A stretch of 15,168 nucleotides of DNA from Trichomonas tenax (lineage: Eukaryota; Parabasalia; Trichomonadida; Trichomonadidae). The DNA is taken from NCBI GenBank assembly GCA_023091735.1, contig JALKBU010001187.1, positions 1 through 15,168 on the forward strand, in the 5' to 3' direction. Made by a program: the position numbers and the translations under genes. The notes under the pieces are model-generated. The model worked only from the letters and a program-made list of their open reading frames with translations. It ran no database searches and was not told the DNA's origin. The number at the start of each line of letters is the position of its first letter. Positions within the stretch are counted from its first letter, which is position 1. This document shows positions 7,775 through 15,168 of the stretch, piece by piece.

Positions 7775-8663
7775 AAGTAATAATGGGCCCCTTAATGAAA
7801 TACCTGTGTTTGTGTAAGAGTAATATTTCCAAATATAAAGGCTAAAAAAGAGCCTGAAGCTGACTTCGCAATGATTTTTACATAAATGCAAATCCGATTT
7901 CATTCAGAAACCTATATACAATTAAGAGAAATAATGATGCATTATCTTGAAAATAAGCTCGTTTTGCTTAACCCGTGAATTGACATGCGATATTCACGTT
8001 TGCTGTCTAATCATGTCATACTTATTCCATATCTCGTGCTTGCTTATGTTTCAATATTTTTGTTTTTCAATAAAAATCATATGAAACCATGTATAGTTCT
8101 TCTAAATCACCTCTGTTTCCATTATTTCCCTATAAAATCGACATTTCGAAAAACTTGATTTTGTCAAAGCAATTTTTTGTTTGAGTTAAATTTATATTTT
8201 AAGGTTTCACTGACAGGAAAAGTGATAAAATAAGGTTCTCGAAAATTTGTTAACAAATCGTTATACCTTGAATTTTGATTTTTATAATTTGGAATTCTTG
8301 AGTCAAAACGGTGGGGTAATTAAATTTTTATACGCAAAGTCGGCGAAACTCGTTTTTTAACTCACTGGATTAACTTTTTGCTGAGTTATTGAACCCCAAT
8401 GTACAAAATACTGTTGTGCATGATATATTAAAGAATTAGCTAATAAAGTCTATATTTCATTAAAATATTAGATATATCTTGCATCAAAAACATTGATTTG
8501 CCATGATGTGCTTAACTCATTATAATATATTATATTCCAATTGTATAGCATTTTTATAATGTAAAATAGGCTGTTGTCGATGATAAATAGGTAAATCTAA
8601 TCACAAATATGCTTTTTAGCCTTTTTTTTGGAAAAAAGTATTCCAAGTGTTCACACATAAGCT
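7775..8663. other. AT-rich intergenic DNA
   Basis: There are nearly 900 bases without a supportable gene on either strand. The first part is the 3' flank of the orphan gene. I noticed no strong repeat before the quasi-palindrome that begins at 8664. The 68-codon open frame at 8609-8815 runs into that palindrome and is not a gene. Confidence 0.45.
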
Positions 8664-8854
8664 CTGTGTGTTATTTCCCCAAAAATAATGATGATTCTTT
8701 TCAAATTTTCCTGCTCTATTCTTTTCAATTTAATAAACTTGTCAAATTTAGCCGCGCAAAAAAGAATCATCATTATTCTCCCAAAAATAATGATGATTCT
8801 TTTTTGAGGGGCTAAATTTGACAAGTTTATTAAATTGAAAAGAATAACACACAG
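8664..8854. repeat. Large quasi-palindrome with 61-base arms
   Basis: The left arm 8717-8777 and right arm 8786-8846 are reverse complements over 61 bases with two mismatches (GCG against CCT), separated by only 8 bases (CTCCCAAA). They would fold into one long hairpin. The palindrome resumes further out: CTGTGTGTTATT at 8664-8675 pairs with AATAACACACAG at 8843-8854, but on the left side about 45 extra bases lie between the two matching parts. The extra piece carries a further copy of CCAAAAATAATGATGATTCT (8678-8697), the sequence also found at 8781-8800. This is an inverted duplication with a partial third copy, either a foldback-type element or a template-switch rearrangement. Confidence 0.85.
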
Positions 8855-8898
8855 TACTCAGATAGTTTACAAAAAATACACTAAGTACTCAATTCGAA

Positions 8899-8910
8899 TC
8901 CACTAGTGGA
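8899..8910. repeat. 12-base perfect palindrome
   Basis: TCCACTAGTGGA is perfectly self-complementary. It lies between the large quasi-palindrome and the decayed coding sequence. No function can be assigned. Confidence 0.5.
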
Positions 8911-8967
8911 GGAATTCTATAGTTTATTTTGTAAAACAATGTACACCCTAAGAAAAGTTAGTACATT

Positions 8968-9459
8968 CTATGCCCCTGCATAATTTTTTAGGCATTCATT
9001 TAAGGGGCTGATCCAGAGCGTCTCTACTCGTCTCTTGAGAATCTTGGACTCCACCACGAAACTCAAGATTCTCGCTCTGCGTGATACAGCAAACACACAA
9101 CCGACTTCAATATTCGAATCACCCATGAGAACTCCTTGCCCAAGAAATTTATTTTTTCAAAACTCTCTTGAGTTTAACAGGAATGATTGTTCTCACAAAT
9201 TTATCTTTATCTCTTGCTTTAGTTTTTACGTATTCAAAAGGTTGCATGTGCTTAGAAGGATCGACGTCTTTTATTTACTGATGTGCAAACACTGATAATC
9301 CAGTAAAGTAAGTACAATATGAATGAGATTCACAGTCCTTAAGCGCTGAGATTAAATTGTTAATTGTACTTCGTAGGTCTTGTTCTGTATGGCCAGTGTT
9401 TTCGCATACATTTTTGTTTAAATTTTTGAAAACCCAGGGTCGACAACAACAATTTCCAT
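8968..9459 (-). pseudogene. Decayed coding sequence of unknown family
   Basis: On the minus strand, consecutive frames join into one protein-like reading. A candidate ATG at 9457-9459 opens MEIVVVDPGFSK. After a one-base shift near 9440 the frame continues as VCENTGHTEQDLRSTINNL, then ALKDCESHSYCTYFTGLSVF. It meets a TAA at 9275-9277 without frame change, goes on with MQPFEYVKTKARDKDKFVRT and IIPVKLKRVLKK, and after a second shift in an A-rich run near 9150 continues as FLGQGVLMGDSNIEVGCVF, RRARILSFVVESKILKRR and ETLWISPLNECLKNYAGA, ending at TAG 8968-8970. The whole would be about 160 residues. I recognise no domain. Composition, and the fact that each frame opens where the previous one closes, argue for a real ancestral gene. 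It could be a piece of a multicopy or mobile family, because it sits in a rearranged, palindrome-rich stretch. Confidence 0.6.
9014..9079. repeat. Interrupted hairpin inside the decayed gene
   Basis: GAGAATCTTG (9037-9046) pairs with CAAGATTCTC (9064-9073). The stem extends through CGCTCTG (9073-9079), whose complement CAGAGCG (9014-9020) is displaced by about 16 bases. It therefore has the same design as the larger quasi-palindrome nearby: one arm contains an extra insert. Confidence 0.6.
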
Positions 9460-9533
9460 AAATTAATTTACATTTTTATCTTGATTTTGGTTTTATTTAA
9501 ACAAAAACATTTAAAATGCTTCTTTATAGTCAG

Positions 9534-9555
9534 ATTTTGACTTTAAAGTCAAAAT
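9534..9555. repeat. 22-base perfect palindrome
   Basis: Read from 9534, ATTTTGACTTT is followed immediately by its own complement AAAGTCAAAAT, giving a perfect 22-base palindrome without spacer. It lies 75 bases upstream of the start of the decayed minus-strand gene, so it could be a promoter-region binding site or part of a repeat; nothing decides between these. Confidence 0.7.
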
Positions 9556-9710
9556 TTAACTGCAGATAGCTTATAATTTAGTATTAATCAAAATGCATTA
9601 CAATTAAAAATTTGTATTATATTTCCCAAATTTTTACTTTGAGGTGGTATTTATTATGCACTTCTATTTATAAAATGTTTTTGTGATAGCGTCAATAGAA
9701 TAATCTTAAT

Positions 9711-9779
9711 TTGTAGTGACTGAGCGTGATTTCAGCTACTTTGTAGTGACTGAGCGTGTTTTCAGTTACTTTGTAGTGA
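9711..9779. repeat. 30-base tandem repeat, 2.3 copies
   Basis: Unit 1 (9711-9740) and unit 2 (9741-9770) both begin TTGTAGTGACTGAGCGTG and are 28/30 identical; a third partial unit TTGTAGTGA ends at 9779. The high identity indicates a recent duplication. It is not in a coding frame. Confidence 0.9.
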
Positions 9780-9824
9780 AGTTGGACATAAATAATAATT
9801 ACGTTTCTTTTCTCACGTCAAATA

Positions 9825-10046
9825 ATGTTTTCGATAATTTTACTTCTAATATATTATCATAATGATTTTTTACCCGAAAACATTATGTTTAACGATGTTT
9901 TTTACAAAATTCATTTTGAAATTGTTGATTATATTCATAAAAGAGGCATAAGTATCGATAACACATATGCATCTGTCTTTTGGAAGCTATTGATGCATCT
10001 TATTCAAGAATATTCTCCTAATGCCAAATATATACGGAATTATTAA
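9825..10046 (+). other. Doubtful 73-codon open frame with an ankyrin-like stretch
   Basis: The open frame is AT-rich and Ile/Tyr/Asn-rich. One segment, HFEIVDYIHKRGISIDNTYA, resembles the second helix and loop of an ankyrin repeat (usually xxEIVDYLISHGADIN), and ankyrin proteins are extremely numerous in trichomonads. However, the first helix is not convincing, there is no second repeat, and the frame closes soon after. It may be a fragment of an ankyrin gene or chance. Confidence 0.25.
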
Positions 10047-10367
10047 GCATTCATGCGACATAATTAATCAGTGTCATCCATAGAGAAAAATCTTTAAACA
10101 GTTACCTCCAATAATGGTACTTTATATTCAAATATTGCAATTTTGAAAATTTTGAGAGGGTTTTTTCCAACCTTTTACAAAAACTTGTTTATCAACACAT
10201 TTAAGACATTTTTATTATGATCATTATATATTTTTAGGCCTTGCGCAGCTATATCTATTAAGAAAACTATGATGTTTTCAGCAAATTTCGAGATATTGAA
10301 CACTTTTTCAAGAAAATGTAAAATTGCAGATTCTGAAAAAAAAAATTGTTGCCAATTAAAATCAATA
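10047..10367. other. Upstream region of the cyclase-like gene
   Basis: No gene is supportable here. The only initiator-like site close to the preferred start is TCAATA at 10362-10367, directly abutting the ATG, which would give an extremely short leader of about 4 bases. An in-frame ATG at 10269 lies upstream and is discussed under the gene. Confidence 0.4.
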
Positions 10368-13300
10368 ATGAGAGCAAGCGATACTTCTGATACTTCTACA
10401 ACATCCACTGGGTTTTCTTCCTCATCAATACTATCCTCCAGCGATGATGAGCTCAGTTTCTTGAGGAGAAATCCGATTAAAAGATGGGTTTTCTCGTTAT
10501 TCGCTCTTTATTCATACGTTTACAGTGTTTTACCAATACAACACATTATATACAGAGTATCCTTCTTCATTAGATGCCTGCAGATCATTTGTTCCGGATT
10601 TTTCTGGGGAGATACAATTTTATACCCAAAGCATGAAAAAACGTATCCAGTGGCTATCGTAGGATCTATATTTAGTCGTTTAATACCAATTTCAGCATCA
10701 ACATACTCAATACAAGTATTTGGATGGGTTTATTCAGTTTTAATCATCGTTTACATCATTTTTATTGCTTCAATATCATACTACTTCAAGAGAAAGTCAA
10801 CTGTCCCATTGATAATACCTCGAATTCTTTCGTTTACGCTTGAATTCATCGATATTATTCCTCAACCTTATGCTTTAACAGCAATTTTCCATTTATTTTC
10901 ACTTCCTGAAGCTACAAGAGCACATTATGTTGAAGCTATAATCATTTTGATATGTTTTACAATGATGATTTTCATTGTGTTCAACATTAACATGGCATCG
11001 ATATTTTTTTTTCCATCATCAATCCAATTAATTTTCCAAAACCAAAACGCGAGCTTAATGAACTTAGTTTCATTCATATGTGGATTGGCTGAATTAGAAG
11101 CTAATACATCAAACAAGATTGCATCTCGTGTTGCTATGATCTTAGTTCCTGTGATTTGTTTGCTTTGTGGTTTCAACGTTCTTTACTTTGGAATTGTTAT
11201 CAGCAAAACAAGAAAAATCTCATTACTTTCGTCTTTTGCAATGAGCTTTGTTGCAAGTATCTTTGGAATTGTTTTCAAATTCATGAAGAAGAATGTTCCT
11301 GATTATTTAATTGCAGTCACTTTTCTCGTTTTCATTGTAGTTTCTCTCATTTATTATTTCATTGAAAACGGAAATTATTCAAAGAGTTTATCCGAACTTG
11401 ATGACTACGAAGCTGACCCATCTAAGCTCGTTAAATTCAAGTTTTTGTTTAAATTATATCACAAGATCACACGAGGATTCACTTTGTCACATCATTATTG
11501 TCTTTCTTACAACATCTTCAAAGATTTGATGCAACAACATCCAAGCAACTTGAATCTGATTATCATTTATGCAAAACTTTTAGTTATTTATCCAGAAGAG
11601 TTCAATCAACTCAGTTGGATCTATCATCACTTAAAAATAGCAGAAAAACGTTCATCAGGATCATACTTCGTTGAATCTCAAATCCAAACAATTTTGATGC
11701 GAAGAGAATCAATTCTTTCAGTAAGTTTGAAGAAGAAACTTGCTGCAATCAGTAACTTAACAGCAACAGCGAAATTAAGAATGAGAAACGCTTGGGAAAC
11801 AATTCTTTCAGGAAACATGACCGACTTGGAACCACTCTTTAACTCTGTTTACAAGAGTATTGGACAACTCGATGTGAAGTTCATGTACATCTTAAATTAC
11901 CACTCAAATAACCAATATGCAATTATGGCTTATGCAAACTATCAAAAAGAGATCCTCGCCAACGCATCAGAAGCAAATGCATTGAAAGAGAAAGTAAATC
12001 ATTTACAAAGTGGACACATGGAAAACGTTGATCAGATTTATGTGTTCGGAAGATATTCATTTCCATTCTTGCCACTTCATCCATTATACAGTAACACCAA
12101 AGATAATCGTTTTACTGTTCAAAACGCAATACAACTTGATGATCAAGGAATTTTGAACAATGATGTAGCACAAAGTTTGGACTCTGATGAAGAAACACAA
12201 AGTAGATTAAGAATATCTATTGATAATATCCATCTTCCATCTCTTAGATGGACAATTTTCTTAAATATTCTTTGCGTTTTGTTGTTTGTCGGAGTGCCAA
12301 CAATTTTAGGTATTTCAATGGTTGCTTATGTTGAAGAAAGAGTTACAGAGCCAACGAATCTTGTTGCTTCGATGTATGAATTAGGTCTTGAAATTATTTC
12401 AACTACTACATTCGTTATACATCTTATTGGTGAAAGATTCGGCATTTTCGCAGATGTTTGTACATATCCCTATGTTAAACAGAATGGATATATTTCAAAG
12501 CATCTTGGCGGACTATGCAATACAAGCTCAATGATCGACCAAATGGTTGAAAAAATTATTATAAGGATCCAAGAAATATCCAAAGCCAAAACAACGAATT
12601 ATGATACTGCTCAGTTTTCCGAAGCTTTGCATATTTTGTTCACTCCGAGCATTCCTTACAAAGTTTTTTCTTCAGAATATAATTTTACTTGGGAAAACCT
12701 GAGTTTGGAAACGATCTTTGTTGATATTGCTGAAAATGCTTTAATAATATCAAAAAGTCCAATTTTGAACTTAACAATTAGACACATCTTTTCATTCATT
12801 GCAAACCTCCAAAACTATCAAACTGGACTTAACTCTGCATCAGACTTATTGATGGAGTTTTTGCACCATCAAACTGGTTCAATAAGCAATGCTTTATTCT
12901 ATCTAATGATTGTCTGTTGCATTGCATTTCCGATCATTTTTATCGTTGTAATCTTCTTGTGTGCGAAGTGGATGTCAAATCAAAAGATCAAAGTTTACAG
13001 CTGTTTCCATGCACTTCCAAAGACTGTTTTGTCTAAAATGATTGAGAAAATGAATACTCAGTCAGAAATGAACACTGAAGATAGATCAGAGAAAGCAGAA
13101 CATGTTAATGTTGAACAATTACACATTGAAGAAAAAACAATTGCTATTCTAAGATCGGGTGAAATGAATAGCGATCAAACAAAGAAAGCAGAGTTATTCA
13201 TTTATACATTAGTACTTGTTGTTTTAACAATTGTTAACATTGTTGTTATCTGTTTCTGGTATATGAACAATCTTGCAAACTATAATCAATCGACACCACA

Positions 13301-14918
13301 AATACATGAAGTCGTTGATAGTTTTAATTATGCTTATCAAGCTTTTCTCGCTTTAGAGGTTCTTACAATTTACCAAAACTTTTCACAAGCAGGAGACATT
13401 GTTCAACCAAATTTTCTTAAGGTTGCAATTCCAATGTTTATAACTAAAGCTCAAAATAGCTTTAGAGTTATGACATTTGGTGATATCGATGGAAACATTG
13501 ATCCTATTTATGGATTCATTTCAACAAGTTCTGACAAATTTAGAAATTCTGATTGCGATGGTTTGGCCGACAATTTAACTGAATTCCAAATCATGAAATG
13601 TTCAGATACAATTTCAAGATTCATGAAGATGTTGGATATGATTAGAAGAGTTTACACATTACAACTCATTGCAAATAATTCCATCAATTCTAGAAGCAAA
13701 GATTTCCATTTGGCTTATTTCTTCTCAACAGAAAACATTCTTGGAGAAATTGTTTTCCCACTGTTCTATGAAGTTTCTGATGCACTGAAAGATCTCTTTG
13801 CAAGAACGCAACAACAAATGAGAAGATTTTCTGTTCTCATATTTGCCGTTTCATTGATTGTTGTTATTGTGTTCTGTTTAACAATAATGAAGTCGACAGA
13901 AGAAGTTAAAATGATATTATATCAACTTCTTCATGCTCCTGCTCAAACAATTCTTCAATCAGATTACATCATGACAATATTAAGTGGAGATTTCACAACG
14001 AAAGCACGTTCAGGAGAAACCGTTGATGATGCTTCATTCGAAGAAGTTGCAGAGTATTTCCCTGATGGTATTGCTGTTATTGAAGGCGATCAGTTGACGA
14101 ACATGAATAAGTTTGCAAATAACTTCTTTGGTGGTTCCCATGAGATGCCTGCAGATGTTAATTTCAACTACGCTCGAGGAAACTTTTCCAAAGAATTCTT
14201 ATTAGAGATTGGTGATAAATCTGCAATTGCATCAATACAAAAGTTTGGAACAAAAATTTATCTTATCTTGAAAGATAATACAGAAATCAAAGCAATGGAG
14301 AATGAATTAATGCAAGAGAAAGAAAGACGCAGTAATTTAATCAGAGTTATGCTTCCGAGCAAAATGGCCGATTCAATTCTTGCCGAAAGTCCTAATGAAG
14401 CATTTTCCGTTCAATCCGCATCTATTGTTGTTATTGGAGCTCCATCAGCAACAATTGATCAACTTCTTGAAATTCATGAAAAGTTGTCGGAAGATGTAAT
14501 TACAAAATATTCAACAATTGCTGGTGTTAATATTGTTGGTTCTCATGTAGTTGCATATGCAGGAATCTTTGAAACTATTTCCCAGTCTGAGAGACATGCA
14601 AATGATGCAATTAGTTTTGCTGTTGAAGCTCTTAAAGTAACTAAAGCAGTTTGCGGAAATGAAATCGAAACAAGAATCGGTGTTGCAACAGGTGGTCCTG
14701 TTTACATTGGTGTCATTGATATTGGACGTCCTTTCTTTGATGTTTGCGGCGAAACAGTTGAGTTTGCTGAAGAAATCGCTGACAAAGCACCAACAAACGT
14801 CGTTCATACAACAAGAGCTGTTTACGAACTCATTTATGGAAGAGGATTCCAGATTAAAGAACGTGGAGAAGTTAACCTCGGAAAATTCCGATCTATCATT
14901 TCATATTCTGTTACATAA
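10368..14918 (+). CDS. Large receptor-type cyclase-family membrane protein with degenerate cyclase domain
   Basis: This 1516-residue protein has the layout of the big trichomonad receptor adenylyl/guanylyl cyclase family. A Ser/Thr-rich cytosolic N-terminus (MRASDTSDTSTTSTGFSSSS) leads to a cluster of membrane segments at about 94-140, 188-216, 252-278, 286-306 and 312-333. A cytosolic region follows (about 334-625). Then come two segments flanking an extracellular domain (628-655 and 843-866), a cytosolic link with SGEMNSDQTKKAELF, and a second segment pair (942-966 and 1153-1174) around another extracellular domain. The tail has the family motif ILSGDFTTK, a PAS-like stretch (about 1222-1302), a short helical linker (ELMQEKERR) and a class III cyclase homology domain (about 1345-1516). 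The fold is supported by RIGVATGGPVYIGVID and GRPFFDVCGETVEFAEE. Both metal-binding Asp positions are lost (Gly1357 and Ser1392), and the usual catalytic Asn and Arg are Glu1465 and Glu1469. It is probably not catalytic alone and may be a regulatory or heterodimer partner. I prefer ATG 10368 over 10269 because the extra 33 residues look unlike the family. The stop lies in TAAA. Confidence 0.9.
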   Translation: MRASDTSDTSTTSTGFSSSSILSSSDDELSFLRRNPIKRWVFSLFALYSYVYSVLPIQHIIYRVSFFIRCLQIICSGFFWGDTILYPKHEKTYPVAIVGSIFSRLIPISASTYSIQVFGWVYSVLIIVYIIFIASISYYFKRKSTVPLIIPRILSFTLEFIDIIPQPYALTAIFHLFSLPEATRAHYVEAIIILICFTMMIFIVFNINMASIFFFPSSIQLIFQNQNASLMNLVSFICGLAELEANTSNKIASRVAMILVPVICLLCGFNVLYFGIVISKTRKISLLSSFAMSFVASIFGIVFKFMKKNVPDYLIAVTFLVFIVVSLIYYFIENGNYSKSLSELDDYEADPSKLVKFKFLFKLYHKITRGFTLSHHYCLSYNIFKDLMQQHPSNLNLIIIYAKLLVIYPEEFNQLSWIYHHLKIAEKRSSGSYFVESQIQTILMRRESILSVSLKKKLAAISNLTATAKLRMRNAWETILSGNMTDLEPLFNSVYKSIGQLDVKFMYILNYHSNNQYAIMAYANYQKEILANASEANALKEKVNHLQSGHMENVDQIYVFGRYSFPFLPLHPLYSNTKDNRFTVQNAIQLDDQGILNNDVAQSLDSDEETQSRLRISIDNIHLPSLRWTIFLNILCVLLFVGVPTILGISMVAYVEERVTEPTNLVASMYELGLEIISTTTFVIHLIGERFGIFADVCTYPYVKQNGYISKHLGGLCNTSSMIDQMVEKIIIRIQEISKAKTTNYDTAQFSEALHILFTPSIPYKVFSSEYNFTWENLSLETIFVDIAENALIISKSPILNLTIRHIFSFIANLQNYQTGLNSASDLLMEFLHHQTGSISNALFYLMIVCCIAFPIIFIVVIFLCAKWMSNQKIKVYSCFHALPKTVLSKMIEKMNTQSEMNTEDRSEKAEHVNVEQLHIEEKTIAILRSGEMNSDQTKKAELFIYTLVLVVLTIVNIVVICFWYMNNLANYNQSTPQIHEVVDSFNYAYQAFLALEVLTIYQNFSQAGDIVQPNFLKVAIPMFITKAQNSFRVMTFGDIDGNIDPIYGFISTSSDKFRNSDCDGLADNLTEFQIMKCSDTISRFMKMLDMIRRVYTLQLIANNSINSRSKDFHLAYFFSTENILGEIVFPLFYEVSDALKDLFARTQQQMRRFSVLIFAVSLIVVIVFCLTIMKSTEEVKMILYQLLHAPAQTILQSDYIMTILSGDFTTKARSGETVDDASFEEVAEYFPDGIAVIEGDQLTNMNKFANNFFGGSHEMPADVNFNYARGNFSKEFLLEIGDKSAIASIQKFGTKIYLILKDNTEIKAMENELMQEKERRSNLIRVMLPSKMADSILAESPNEAFSVQSASIVVIGAPSATIDQLLEIHEKLSEDVITKYSTIAGVNIVGSHVVAYAGIFETISQSERHANDAISFAVEALKVTKAVCGNEIETRIGVATGGPVYIGVIDIGRPFFDVCGETVEFAEEIADKAPTNVVHTTRAVYELIYGRGFQIKERGEVNLGKFRSIISYSVT

Positions 14919-15168
14919 ATCATTTATTTGTTTTTGTTTTTATAAAATTTAGAAACTATTTCTCATGTAGAAGTAATCTAATTCTATTTATTGATGAGCT
15001 TTTGATGCAGATCTCATTGTCTATATTGTGCGCAACATACATATTATTAGTACAGCTTTCAGCTTGAGTCTATAAGTCATCACTATAAAAACTTTTCTAA
15101 AGCAATTCTTTTTTATACACTTAAAAAATACGCTGCTTCTAACCTTTATTTGTTTTTGCTGATTTGAG
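14919..15168. other. 3' flank of the cyclase-like gene
   Basis: This AT-rich stretch holds no supportable gene. The TAAA overlapping the cyclase stop is the likely polyadenylation signal. The 97-codon plus-strand frame at 14659-14952 is only a shadow of the cyclase domain. Confidence 0.5.

Noticed and set aside
8843..8861. AATAACACACAGTACTCAG resembles the trichomonad branch/3' splice motif ACTAACACACAG
   Set aside because: There is no matching GTAYGT 5' splice site with coding sequence upstream, the first bases differ, and the sequence is explained as the outer arm of the quasi-palindrome.
9035..9295. 86-codon plus-strand open frame
   Set aside because: It is antisense to the decayed minus-strand coding sequence and has no motif of its own.
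10269..10367. N-terminal extension of the cyclase-like protein from the ATG at 10269
   Set aside because: The 33 extra residues (with a Lys run and Cys pair) do not look like the Ser/Thr-rich start usual for this family, and the ATG at 10368 begins exactly such a stretch. Not fully excluded.
14511..14807. 98-codon minus-strand open frame
   Set aside because: It is an antisense shadow of the cyclase homology domain with no independent support.
1..15168. CRISPR arrays, bacterial operons or phage modules
   Set aside because: No regularly spaced direct repeats, ribosome-binding sites or prokaryotic gene packing; histones and trichomonad-type promoters show the DNA is eukaryotic nuclear.

Overview
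The window looks like nuclear DNA of a trichomonad (Parabasalia), most probably Trichomonas vaginalis or a close relative. The species is an inference: no sequence search was possible. The case rests on AT-rich, mostly intronless, well-spaced genes on both strands; a BspA-like leucine-rich-repeat surface protein; a divergent H2B/H2A unit; a very large multi-pass receptor-type cyclase protein; initiator-like TCA(C/T)T motifs 15-25 bases before several starts; and UAAA overlapping the stop codons of H2A and the cyclase.

Layout. 432-1771 (-) is a BspA-like gene broken by at least four frameshifts and one stop. 2811-3056 (-) is a short orphan gene. 3245-3661 (-) is a dead histone H2B gene that lost its ATG and carries two stops; it shares a 136-base intergenic region with an intact histone H2A gene at 3798-4217 (+). 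4933-5949 (+) is a minimal diacylglycerol kinase. 6528-6860 (-) is a small thioredoxin with a WCRTC active site. 7340-7774 (+) is an orphan small protein with a very basic tail. 8664-9779 is a rearranged, repeat-rich stretch: a quasi-palindrome with 61-base arms, a decayed coding sequence of unknown family on the minus strand (8968-9459), a 22-base perfect palindrome and a 30-base tandem repeat. 10368-14918 (+) is a 1516-residue membrane cyclase-family protein whose cyclase domain lacks both metal-binding aspartates. 14919-15168 holds nothing recognisable.

The genes do not form an operon or pathway. DGK and the cyclase-like protein both belong to signalling families, but nothing links them beyond proximity. 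Only the histone pair is a true shared-promoter unit, and one half is dead. The most interesting points are the apparently catalytically dead receptor cyclase, the half-dead histone unit that keeps mirrored promoter elements, the unidentified decayed gene, and the quasi-palindrome beside it.
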